Source: Iris pallida (Eukaryota; Streptophyta; Magnoliopsida; Asparagales; Iridaceae). From it: 64,000 bases of DNA. Within the stretch, counting starts at the first letter, position 1; every line of letters begins with the position of its first letter. Positions 24,501-34,110 of this stretch are shown here, in pieces. The translations under genes were made by a program, and so were the position numbers. The notes below the pieces were generated by a model that was given only the letters and a program-made list of their open reading frames with translations, did not search any database and had not been told where the DNA came from. The stretch covers positions 16,242,289 through 16,306,288 of the forward strand of contig JANAVB010031417.1 in the NCBI GenBank assembly GCA_029216955.1, read 5' to 3'.

Positions 24501-27500
24501 CATGGAGATGGAAGCTTTTGATGTTTGAATATATGTTAATTAATTTGCTCCAATTTTTTTCTTACTGTCATGTGTAATATGGTTATTAGGGCACTGTGTA
24601 ATTGTTTGAAAAATGAGGACAGAGACTACCACGTAGGCCGTTGTTAATTTATCTGAAACTGTAGATTGCAAAGAAAATAAATATGGGATACATGGGAATG
24701 GATTCTGTTGATTTCTTGTATACGAGTTATGAATAAGGTGTGGTACAAGTCCATGGTGGATCCATGTCGTGAAATAAACACAGGAGACAGAATTAAACTA
24801 TTAAAGTCAAATTTGTTCGAAGTGATTTTATGCCTATTATAGAACATTTTACTTACAGTCTTTTAGGGTCCAAAACTTCTATGCTGTAAGAGCTGGACCT
24901 TCATTTGGCTTTCATGTCTTAGTAACAGTAGAATTGGGTAACTTATTACATGATATATTGTGAATGTCTTTTAACACTTTGATGTTATATAACAATGAAA
25001 TTTAATCATAGATAACTGACCAGAATGTGAAATCATGCTAGTCAATATTTTTCAGATGTTGTTACATATTGAATTATTGATACATTATTCCCTGCCTTAT
25101 TTATTTCTTCCTTCATCAGGTTCGCAACTATACTCCACTTCCCACAATTAACAACAGCATTAAGGTCAGTGCAGTTAGGAGGTGTTTACTTTTTATACAA
25201 TAACTTCAAGTTGATTGTGTGCATTGCAGAATCACCATCTAATTTTCTTGCTTCAGCATCTAAATTATTGATATCCTGAAATTAAATAAATGAATTTGCA
25301 TATCTTTATATTTAAAGGTGCTTAAAGTGTTTTTTGTTCATTTGTTGTTGAGAAATTGTGCTTGGAATGTCGAATCACTTTCTTTTCTAATTTTACATTT
25401 GACATTGTATGCATATAATTTTTTTGATTTGTGGCATTGGCATTAATTGTTGTGCATCTATATGTGTTGGGTGGTGACTGAGCCTCATATAATTCATAGC
25501 AGGGATAACTTAACTTACGTTATAACACCATAGATAGAATTTATAAAGGAAAAAGTAGCATAGTGAAGACTTCGTTGGGAAGACTGAGATAAAATATCCA
25601 TAATCAGGAAGTTGTCGACTTCCGACTTTTGACCTATCTTATTTAAGTCTATCTAATGAAAGTTTATCTAGTCATTTATCTTCTACATGGTTATTTTTGC
25701 AGATGGAAGTTGGAATTGAAGATTGCTTGCACATTGAGTTTGAATATAGCAAAAGCAAGTAAGTTATTTCTTGTAACTAGCTGGAATATTTCGTTTGGTA
25801 ATGGACCTATCTACTGAATAGAACTGAACTTTTGTCATTCGCTAATTGGAGATGATCTCATCTAGGTACCATCTCAAGGATGTTATCATTGGCAAAATAT
25901 ACTTTCTCTTAGTAAGAATCAAAATAAAAAATATGGAGCTTGAGATTAGACGTCGTGAGTCTACAGGATCAGGGTCTAACACATATGTTGAGACAGAGAC
26001 TCTTGCAAAATTTGAACTGATGGATGGCGCTCCTGTAAGAGGTAAATCTAGTATTTATGTTTGACAACTTACATATGTACCTATAAATACCTATATAACA
26101 TAATTGTTCTATATAAATTTGGCTTCCTACTTGCGTTCTAATGAAAGAGGTGATCTGTATTTCACTTCAGTCTCACCTAGTACTATATGATCCCTGTTGC
26201 GGGCACTGAACACAATGTATCTGGTGTTCTAAGGGAACCCAAACAAGTATTACAAGGAATTCATCCTTACAACCACATGATGCTTTTGAAAATCAGCGAT
26301 CATAACTCCCTTCATAGTTTTATCTTCTGTAGGCTTTTTTTTCCCTTCCTGACATTCAGAGAGATGCAGTTTTTCATCCTTTATAAAATCCGTAACTTGG
26401 CTTTATGATTTGTATCATGGGTAGTCAAGGACAATATTTTCTTTCCATATTGGTTGTGTTTCTCCTTTTTTTTATTTCCCTCTTTTTCAATTCTATTCTT
26501 AGTATACCCTTCCGCCTTCTCAGCTCCTCCTTCTTGATGGAAGCTTCCTTTATTTTTCTTTTGTTTACTTTAAAATTTCTGCTCCTAATATTGATAATTA
26601 CGAGGACATCTTTAAGAATCACAACTTATGTTTCCAGAAGTAAAAAGTTGGCTACTATCCCGTGATGGCATATGTGGTGGTTGCGAGTAAATCTTGTCTC
26701 TTATATTCATTTCTCCTTAGAAATCTTCCCCTTTTTTTTTCTGTTCTATCAAAAGAACCACTTCTTATACTCAAGGAAACATTTGGACATCTAGTTTATC
26801 CGAGATCGGATTCCAATGAGCAATCAATTAATCTTGACTTCTTTTTATTGGTCTACATCTTTTTTCTCATTATTTCCTCCTATACTTGACCTCTTTTGTG
26901 AAGCATCAGCTTTGGCCATCTCAGGTCAGTTAGTTTGTTATTTTGTTCCTTTTTATTGATTAACTTCGTGAATGAGAAATATTTGCTTAGGCAGGGTCTT
27001 GTAAGACTCTTCCTAACCTTCAGTCTATACTTGCCACCAATTAGTGTTGATCCAACAAATTTTACGATGTGAAGACAAAGTTAAGGAACTTTAGGACGTC
27101 ACTTAGTCTAAACTAGTTAAAACAGTGTATGCCCATTATTCGGTGAACAACCATACAAGGTCAAATTAAGAAGTCTCTGCAGACTTGCCTACAGAGTATA
27201 CCATCTGCATTGCATAAAAGCTGGGCCTATAATTCTACAAAGTGACTTGACTTGTAGGTCATTACTGTGTTCTAGTTGTACCTGTGACCTGAGCAAAGTA
27301 TGTGAAGGATCCTTTCAATGTGGACATATTTTAAGTTAAAATGTTCTTATTATTTGTATAATGAAGTAACGAAAGGTTTAGCTGTGAACCAAAGTTATTA
27401 TAATGGGGCCGTGTTTCTTAATGACCTTTTTATCTGACCTTTCGTAGGGGAATCCATACCTATAAGACTATTTCTTAGTCCATATGAGCTGACACCAACA

Positions 27501-27623
27501 TACCGCAATATCAACAACAAATTCAGTGTAAAGTATTACCTGAATCTTGTTCTTGTTGATGAAGAGGATCGGCGGTATTTCAAGCAGCAGGAAATCACTG
27601 TGTACCGCCTTCCGGAGACCTGA
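14948..27623 (+). CDS. VPS26: Vacuolar protein sorting-associated protein 26 (retromer subunit), 11 coding exons
   Basis: Coding exons: 14948-14950 (ATG only, at the end of exon 14911-14950), 16211-16285, 18917-18991, 19075-19147, 19646-19690, 21032-21143, 24311-24377, 25120-25164, 25703-25758, 25866-26041, 27448-27623. All introns are GT-AG with consistent phase, giving 903 nt and 300 residues, the usual length for plant VPS26. The product begins MNYLIGAFKPPCN and includes GKKVEHTGVK, FDRGNFYDFTSL, RELDVPGEIYEKKTYPFEF, EVGIEDCLHIEFEY, KFELMDGAPVRGESIPIR and NINNKFSVKYYLNLVLVDEE, all diagnostic of the arrestin-fold VPS26 family. VPS26 pairs with VPS35 and VPS29 in the endosomal retromer that recycles vacuolar sorting receptors. 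There are no stops or frameshifts. One segment (NIVESRHFL) is divergent compared with my memory of the family. The A or B paralogue is undecided. Confidence 0.95.
15355..15971. mobile_element. small Mutator-like TIR element in VPS26 intron 2, carrying a copy of VPS26 exon 2
   Basis: Inverted termini of about 62 bp begin GGCTTAATTTCAACTTGATA on the left and AGCTTAATTTCCACTTGATA on the complement of the right end. Both continue through CTCAACTATTCCAGTTTTT. Flanks TTGTTGCTT (15346-15354) and TTGTTGTTT (15972-15980) form a 9-bp duplication with one mismatch, fitting Mutator-like transposition. The interior contains a run of about 36 C, G runs, and a 55-bp copy of the neighbouring VPS26 start-codon exon and donor. 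It encodes no transposase. Confidence 0.7.
15538..15592 (+). repeat. duplicated VPS26 start-codon exon with splice donor
   Basis: Matches 14921-14975 over 55 bp with a single A/G difference. It includes the ATG (15565-15567) and the immediately adjacent GTATGC donor. The acceptor of the original exon is not copied; a poly-C tract precedes the copy instead. Internal element sequence (GAATATTTTCAA, TTGATAC) is repeated on both sides, suggesting a repair or template-switch origin. An alternative first exon using this ATG would encode the same protein if transcription started inside the element. Confidence 0.85.
16286..18916. other. VPS26 intron 3, repeat-derived, no gene seen
   Basis: The intron holds GGCG/AGGC-rich segments at 16745-17420 that look like decayed repeat sequence, and a GGGTTCAGGTTCAGG-type short repeat near 18190. 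A 65-codon open frame at 17736-17933 (minus) has no recognisable motif and no support as a gene. Confidence 0.5.
19465..19540 (-). mobile_element. 3' end of an RTE-type LINE (remnant)
   Basis: On the minus strand the sequence TAGCCGACCCCAAAAATTCG leads into GGGATAAGGCCC and ends in a (TTG)n-like tail, seen here as ACAACAACAACAATAAC. This GCCGACCCC...GGGATAAGG ending with a TTG simple-repeat tail recurs widely in plants and is attributed to RTE LINEs. Only the tail is present, in VPS26 intron 5. Confidence 0.5.
20190..20660. repeat. degenerate minisatellite, about 33-36 bp unit, in VPS26 intron 6
   Basis: Repeated variants of GGTGCCGCAAGATGCA followed by CGAGGGTGGCAATGG recur roughly a dozen times, best between 20400 and 20600. 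Open frames on the opposite strand give His/Ala/Pro-rich products and are repeat artefacts. Confidence 0.7.
21401..22700. mobile_element. Tourist-like (PIF/Harbinger) non-autonomous element, 1.3 kb, in VPS26 intron 7
   Basis: The left end GGGGGCGTTTGGTATGCGG and the complement of the right end GGGGGTGCTTGGTATGCGG form TIRs with two mismatches in 19 bp. TAA flanks both ends (21398-21400 and 22701-22703), the 3-bp duplication typical of PIF/Harbinger. Subterminal ACTATATAGCCGA motifs repeat just inside the left end. The core (about 21570-22490) is a strongly A-rich minisatellite of GACAAAAA-type units. It encodes no transposase. Confidence 0.85.
22977..23186. mobile_element. small MITE in VPS26 intron 7
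   Basis: Left end GGCTGGGTTTGGTA and right end, complemented, GGCCTGGTTTGGTA are imperfect TIRs around a 210-bp unit rich in AAGCAGAAGC-like words. TTC precedes and follows the unit, a possible 3-bp duplication. The superfamily is uncertain (PIF/Harbinger or hAT). Confidence 0.6.
23660..23840 (+). mobile_element. AU-type SINE in VPS26 intron 7
   Basis: The order matches the angiosperm AU SINE: a tRNA-like head with GATAAAGATTGCTGCTTGC and GGATGCAGATTCGTG, then AAACAGTCTCTTCATAT, GGGTTAAGGCTTAGTAT, a GGACCCTCCCCACACCCTGC block and a final GGGGAGCTCGTGGCTGCAC. Degenerate copies of TCTTGG...ATGAATGTGA flank it, a possible old target duplication. Assignment is from memory of the family consensus. 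Confidence 0.7.
26042..27447. other. VPS26 intron 11, pyrimidine-rich, no gene seen
   Basis: The + strand carries extended CTT/TTC-rich stretches (26330-26900). Short hydrophobic open frames reflect this composition. No element boundary was identified. Confidence 0.5.
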
Positions 27624-28200
27624 CTATCTTGCCTAAGTGAAGCTCCAATCAGCATTTAAACAAACAGATCAGCACTCAGCAAGACCATCTTGCCCAATGA
27701 ATTCAGGAAATTCATAATACCTACTTGAAGAATGTGCCACCTATTATTCTACATGCCACTCACCATGGAGACTCCGGAATGGCATCAGCTTTTTGGCTGC
27801 ATCTATTTGTGTATATATATATTAGTCGTCTGATAATTGTTTACTGTGCATCGGCATTTCTTTTTGTTTTTGGCTTTAGTTTTTTTTTTTTGGTCATTTG
27901 TGTCTTGTTATTGGGTTCTTGGATGCTGTCCTATTTGTATGTGGATTCTTTACCTCCGATATGACGGTGCTATTTGTAGAGTTTCTTTAGGCAGGCTAGA
28001 TTCTCATGAGTTTGGCGGACTTAACTTTGTAGTTGATATTTGGCGAGCTCTTTTTTGAGAGACTTTGTAATTTGCGACTTCAAACGTGGACACCTTCAAG
28101 TGCTCAATCCTGTATTTAGCTGTGGTAATAATGAGAACAGCAGCATTCTGGAAGGAAATTAGATTTCTTGTATTCTCGTCGACACATTTGTACTCTGCAC
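27624..28200 (+). other. VPS26: likely VPS26 3' UTR
   Basis: Sequence after the TGA at 27621-27623 is unique, AT-rich and free of transposon ends. A possible AATAAT polyadenylation signal lies near 28125. The cleavage site is a guess. Confidence 0.4.
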
Positions 28201-28421
28201 CATAGCTTGGTTAGCTATTGCTTATTATGCTTGCTTTTAAACAGCAGCAAAAGCTGTTTTGTGAAGCTACTTCTGCTATTTTTTTGGATAAACCAGTTCA
28301 TTTCTGGAAAAGGAGAATGTTGCTCTGCTAATGTTTTATGAAAAGCGGCAGCAATACCCAGTCAGCGTCTGGACCAAATCACACACCGTTTCTCCTCTGC
28401 AATGTTACATAGCGTTATAGT

Positions 28422-28667
28422 TATATATATATATATATATATATATAAGGTGAGGTGCCACATAACCACCACTCATAAGGTGGCACCTCACCTCCCTTAT
28501 TATATATATAGAATAAGGAAGGTGAGGTGCCATCTTATGGGTGATGGTTATGTGTCGTCCTCCTATGCTATCATGTTTTGAAAAGTGTGCAAGTGCATGA
28601 TAGCATGGGGGTGGCACATAGCCACCTCACCATGAGGTGGCAACTCACATCCCTTACTCTCTCTCTC

Positions 28668-28708
<41 letters not shown>
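28422..28708. mobile_element. MITE flanked on both sides by (TA)n tracts
   Basis: (TA)n tracts occupy 28422-28447 and 28673-28708. Between them is a unit built from inverted copies of AGGTGAGGTGCCACATAACC, in a strong foldback interrupted by a short ATATATATA. A further partial copy (GGTGGCACATAGCCACC) lies near the right end. The unit directly abuts TA repeats on both sides, as for other elements in this window. Confidence 0.65.
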
Positions 28709-28711
<3 letters not shown>

Positions 28712-30596
28712 TCCACAATTTGAAAATATTTAGTTCTTGAATGAGGAAGATTCTATTTTTCGAATGGGTAGTGATACCATCTGGTTTGATGAGATCAATT
28801 AGAACCCAGCCATGACTCTGACTGGGTGGCGGAATATCGCCGGACATCTTTTTGGTGGGAGTTGGGGAATATCATGAGACACGGATTTATTTTGTGGGAG
28901 TTGGGGGTAATGGGTCCAACATGCATGCAATGCAACGTGCACAAAATTTCGTACGTATTGCCGGGTATCTAAAAAAAATAAAAATTCAGAACCCAGCCAT
29001 AACTTATTTAATATATGCCCCAGACCTTGAATAACTTTGCAGAAAGAAACAGTCAATGGGAATTTAAAATCTTATTTTGGCGAATAAACCAATATAATTG
29101 ATCATAGCGTAATATTAAACCTAATTTGATTGTTGGGCAGAGCCATCTCTTACGTTGTTCATGCTTTCCTTTTGTCCAGCTGCCAGAGCAACCTGTGAGA
29201 TACGGAGTTATTCTCATTGCATCTATCATATATCAGAAAATTTTAAGCACCAATTATTTGCTCTCTGATGAAGATCCTTAATTGCTTTACCTAAGTTTAA
29301 ACCCTCATTGATATTTGTGGTATATGTTTATACTGTATCATAACCGTTGCAAGTTGTACGATCGCACAATATCATAAAAATCAAAATGTTCCAATATTTT
29401 AACCTTTTTATATAATTACTAATATGATATTTTTATTTTTAAATTTACATTTAGATTTAGATATTCCTACTTTTTAGAAGCTACACCAACAAAGTTCTTA
29501 TAATGTCATAAAAGGCTTTTTAAAGTGGCTTAAAAAAGAAGAAGATATTTTATAGTATTTGTACTGTGCTTAGAATGTCAGAAACGTACATAAAAAAGGG
29601 TTATGAAGGCGGCGGAAGTTCCGCAATTAGTTTTTAGAAGCCTACTTATATTTGGTATGCAAGGTAAACTCTTGCTTTGAATCATTTACAGGTCTAAGGA
29701 TATATCAGTACGTGAAAATAATTATCAAATATTTAATTAGTTCTTCGAAGTCGATTTATATTTGGTGTGCCTCTTTTAAGGTATATGGGCCCAAAACAAT
29801 ATTGTATCTCATGAACTAACTTTGGTTCGGATCACACCACGTTCCTAAGAGGACGTGGAACTTGTTTGGACGACTCTAATTGGTTCGAAATAAATGGTGT
29901 TGAATGTTCATGCGTATAATAGGATTATACGGACTCTTCTCAAGGTGGAGTAGGAGCATCCTCTCTAAGGTGGTACGAAAGAAGATCAGACCTAATGTTA
30001 GAGACAACTACACGTTGGCTTCAAAGATGGGCTTGACGCGTTCAAGGTGGAGCAAGACGTTGTGGTTGGCACACAATGGTGGTGTGGATGAACGTGTCGG
30101 TTTTGTTCTGTGGTCGAACGGATCTAGATGACAATATGTTGGATCTCCTCGGTGCTCGGCTGAGAAAAACGAGCAAAATGTAGCAGATGTACCATGGTTG
30201 TTCGGCTGGCGGGAACGAACGAAAGATAGCAGGGTGCTAAGGTTGTTCGGCTAACGAAAACGAGTTAAGATGAAGATTGTTGGATTGTATCTCGTTTCCA
30301 GTTGAGCCCCCAAAAAGGGGTAATCATGGAGTTGGTAATTTAGTCCCACATCGAATAGGAGATGAGACCATGAGGTATATATAAGTAGAATTGGTTTAAA
30401 CCTTACATGAAAATTCTCTTTTAAGACACATGAACTCAGTCAAATATCTACGTGAAAAATAATACTTTCGATGTAGAATTCGCTGCCTTCCAAAAGTTCC
30501 CCCAACTGATTCTTATGTTACTTTTGTACATTGTAGCTTCAACCAGAGGTTCTTCCAGCACTGGACCCCGTAGGTATATATTGAACGTATAGATAG
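28709..30596. other. intergenic; possible LTR-type promoter fragment near 30320-30440
   Basis: No gene is supported. Around 30335-30385 the sequence TTAGTCCCACATCGAATAGG followed by GGTATATATAAG resembles an LTR promoter segment common in plant retrotransposons, and would be a fragment of one. The rest shows no repeat boundaries I can define. Confidence 0.4.
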
Positions 30597-30604
30597 TTTG
30601 ATAT

Positions 30605-30704
30605 GGTTTTTTTAGGGGCACCTCCACAATTACTAAGGGACAACCCAAAATTTTTTCCAAAAAATTACAAGTTTGCCATTGGATTTTTTTACTAGGGGGG
30701 CAGC
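30605..30704 (+). repeat. left TIR of the MULE
   Basis: Shares GGTTTTTTTAGGGGCACC and the following CTCCACAATTACTAAGGG with the right end. A second shared block is ACTAGGGGGGCAGCCC. The middle section is less conserved. Confidence 0.85.
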
Positions 30705-30715
30705 CCAAAAAATAC

Positions 30716-30723
30716 TATATAAG
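30716..30723 (+). promoter_or_regulatory. TATA box for the transposase gene
   Basis: TATATAAG lies just inside the left TIR. It is followed by a CT-rich leader (TCTCTCTTTCTTCC at about 30750) typical of plant transcription starts, and sits about 285 bp upstream of the first ATG at 31001. Confidence 0.55.
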
Positions 30724-31000
30724 CCAAGTTCATTTTAGATTGGTTCATCTCTCTCTTTCTTCCTCCCTCCACTACTTCTCTTCCTCCACTCTTTTTTTCT
30801 TCTCCTCCTATAAACCTATAATTAACCCTAGCTAGGTGAAATTGTCCCCCAACCTAAAATTTTTGGTAGAATACAGTGTCAATCACTTCTCCCATTAATT
30901 TGTAAGTCGTCGAATTTATTTTTTTGTAATATTTTAAGTTTTAACCTAAATTTTACATATAAAAGTTGAATTTTGTGTTTAATGTAGAAAAAAATAGAAA

Positions 31001-34000
31001 ATGGAACAACCCGGACCATCAAATGCTGGATACTCTCCTCCCACAACTTTCGAAGAACACTTTGAAGCATCGGAAACCCTCGTGGTAACGACACTTGAAC
31101 TTTACTTCGGGTCAAAAATTAGACTTGGACACAGAGGACTGCCACAAATGTGGCAGTCCCTCACAAATATAGGACTGCCAGAGATGTGGCAGTCCTATTT
31201 ATGTGAAGGACTGCCACATCTGTGGCAGTCCTATATATGTGAGGGACTGCCACATTTGTGGCAGTCCTATGTGTCCAAGGAAAAGTGACAAAGAAATATG
31301 AAAAATTGACTTGCAACGAAAGGATTTACAACAGAGAATATGTAAAACATCAAAGAGAACACCTAGTAATCAAGCATGTTCCTTGCAACGAAAGGATTTA
31401 CAGTTAAAATTGACTTCTTCGTTTATATCTTCCAATCCCATGCTAACACATGATCTTCCATTGAACTATTACAAAGCTTTCAAAGTTAAATTCTCACTTT
31501 TCACTCACTAGGTTGAAAAGTAAAAACATAGCACCAGAACCAACCATATAATACTACGTTAACATTTCTTTATATCTAAAATTGAAACTGATTGTAAGCT
31601 TAATGTACGACTAAGCAAGAATTTCACTATTTATGGGTTCACCACCGTTTGTGTCTGGGCATTATGATGTTAGTTTCAAGTAGCAACTATATTACATTTA
31701 TAACTAAATTTTAGAGAACTAAGGATTATATGTTGCAGACAGATACGTTTAAAGTGTCTCAACTTGTGACCAAGTACAGACTCCTCTATAAGTAATAATA
31801 CGTTTTATGTAGTTGTTTAGTTTTGACTTTTAACTTATATTGTAGGACTTGCGATCTTCCAAGGTTGCGGTACATGCTCCAATTGCAATCGATGTAGGGC
31901 ATTTATTTTGGACCGATCTTTCGTTTCAATCAAGCGACGATGCGGTACAATGGTGTCGAGAAGTCGGACGGAAAAACAAGTTGGTTCTAGTGATATCCAG
32001 ATCGGCCCGTAATTGCCCGGGACGACAAAGTCTGATGGTTGGCTGTGAACGAGGTGGTGTGTTCAGATCGCACAAGAAAGACACAGTTATCCAAAATAAA
32101 GTTCCAAGAAAGAAAGCTGGAACGAGGAAATGTGGTTGTCCATTCAAGATCCAGATTAGAAAAGAAGAAGAAGGGAAGTGGTCAGTACAAGTGAAGAATG
32201 GAACCCACAATCATGAGATTTTCGAGATACTATTGGGTCATCCGTATGTCGGACGGTTGAACCCTACGGAGAAGAAGATAGCCGAAGACTTGTCCATTTC
32301 CGGTGTTGCACCGAGACAAATATATTCAGTCATACGGCATGAAGATGAGAAGAACTTGTCTACGATGAGGTCAATATACAACGCCCTATCTTCTTCGAAC
32401 GCTGTCCGGACCAAATCAAGAATGGCGATGCAAGAAGTGCTGAAGTTGCTTGCCGATAATCATTACGTTGAGTTACATAGAACACATCCCCAGAGTAAGG
32501 AAGTAATTTCAATCTTTTGGGCTCATCCGGACTGCCACACACTGGCCAGGTCATTTGCCGATGTGTTAGTCCTTGATTGCACGTACAAGACCAACAAGTT
32601 CAAGATGCCTCTCCTTCATATTGTCGGATTCACCTCTACTCGGAAAACATTCCCGGTGGCATTTTGCTTCATGAAGAGTGAAAAACTTGAAGACTACACA
32701 TGGGCATTGGAGAAACTGAAAACACTCTACAGCGGTCATACAGAGCCGTCAGTTCTTGTGACCGACAGAGAGTATGCCCTAATTAATGCTATTCGCATTG
32801 TTTTTCCTCAAGCGGATACATTGCTATGCACTTGGCATGTCAATCGTAATATTGAAGCCCAATGTAAGTTGAAGTTTCAGAAGGAGGAAGGTAAAATTGA
32901 CATGCAAAATTTTTAAGAATTCTCCAATGACTAGAATTGTGTGTGGCGAGCCTCTACGATTGACAGTTACGATGCCGCATGGTACATGTTCAAGGAAAAG
33001 TGGGAGGCGAGGGAGCCGGCATGCATTTCATACATCAAAGATACATGGCTTGAACCGCACAAAGAACACTTCGTCTTAGCATGGACGAATTTGGTGAAAC
33101 ATTACGGCACGACAACTACCAACCGTGTCGAAGGAGCACACTCTGTAGTGAAGAGACAACTAAAATCATCTCTCGGCAACTTTGTCTCTGTTTGGCAAGC
33201 TATACATCTTATGGTAGACCGGACGGTGAATGAAATTAAGGCATCATTTGAGATGAGCTTAAATATAGTGAAGCATGAGCATAGAAAGAATGTACTGTTA
33301 GATGCTTTAGTTCGCGTGGTATCACACACGGCATTGACATTAATATGTGATGAGATTGAAAGGTCGAAGGATGTCGGGTTTGATCCCCAAGTTTGCGGGT
33401 GTGTACATCGACATACACTGGGCCTCCCTTGTGCACATCAGATTAATGAATATCGCCGTGAATCCATTCCTATTCCAGTAGAAGCAGTCGATCAATGTTG
33501 GAGGCAGTTGTCTATGATGCCTGTCGTGAAGACGGACGATGATTTCTTCTCTTTGCCACAACTGAAACTTCTCCACGCAAGGTGGTTAGCCTCAGTAGCA
33601 GCGGAGCGGAAGTCCATTGAGCTTAAAATGCAAGAAATTGCATGTCCGGTCACTACTACAATGCATGAGCCGACCGTTATTTCCAATCCTAAAGGCAGGC
33701 CTCAAACAAGACTGACTATTTCACAGAAGAGAAGGCTGGAGTCAACTAGGAGAGATCCATCGCACTTTGAGCATGTTGAACGAAGCTTACAGCAAGCTCC
33801 GCCCGCACGGAAGGGGAAGCTTGTCATTCGCCGAAAAATGGATAAAATGGACCGCCCAAGAGAAGATACCGTTGCAAGCCAAATACTGAGTTTGTATATT
33901 GATAAATTCCAACCTGAGCTTCGCCGATACATTTGGTCTATTGTCGATGTCCCCGGTGATGGCCATTGTGGATTCCATGTGCTTGCAAGACATCTTGGTT

Positions 34001-34110
34001 ATGATGTCAAAGACGGATGGAGACGGGTGAGGCAGGAGCTGTACGAGGAGTTAGAGACTCGTCTTCCATTCTACTCCCGTCTCCTAAGCGAAGATGTTTT
34101 TGGCTACTAA
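31001..34110 (+). pseudogene. MULE transposase (FAR1/SWIM type) with truncated OTU domain, two stop codons
   Basis: The main exon starts after TTATATTGTAG at 31846. A probable first exon is 31001-31084 (ATG, donor GTAACG, phase 0), with the palindrome array in the intron. The order is a WRKY/FAR1-like zinc cluster (KCGCPF...HNHEI, about 32130-32220), then a MULE DDE domain with Asp in LDCTYKTNKF (32575) and VTDREYA (32764). The Glu is in NRVEGAHSVVKRQ (33130), then a SWIM finger CGCVHRHTLGLPCAHQI (about 33395) and an OTU-like motif VPGDGHCGF (about 33946). In-frame TAA (32914-32916) and TAG (32932-32934) interrupt the frame between the second Asp and the Glu, without a frameshift. Flanking homology continues, so they look like nonsense mutations. 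The OTU part stops about 45 residues after its Cys, so the catalytic His region is absent. A family-typical nuclear transposase is inferred. Confidence 0.85.
31136..31267. repeat. left palindrome array, 4 x 24 nt at 36-bp spacing
   Basis: Palindromes with arms GGACTGCCAC / GTGGCAGTCC start at 31136, 31172, 31208 and 31244, exactly 36 bp apart, with 12-bp spacers. Central bases vary while the arms are kept. The array lies about 530 bp from the left end, in what I infer to be the transposase first intron. Confidence 0.95.

Noticed and set aside
31136..31267. CRISPR-like array (24-nt repeat, 36-bp period)
   Set aside because: The host is a plant, spacers are only 12 bp and similar to each other, there are four units, and the array is mirrored at the other end of a transposon.
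31001..31288. Short protein with a 12-residue repeat (GLPHLWQSY type) encoded through the palindromes
   Set aside because: The 36-bp period keeps the frame open by itself; the array fits better as intron sequence between 31084 and 31846, and the right array behaves as intron too.
32889..32934. A 46-nt intron removing both stop codons in the MULE transposase
   Set aside because: It would be shorter than normal plant introns, and the bases between the stops still read like the family's protein, so nonsense mutation is simpler.
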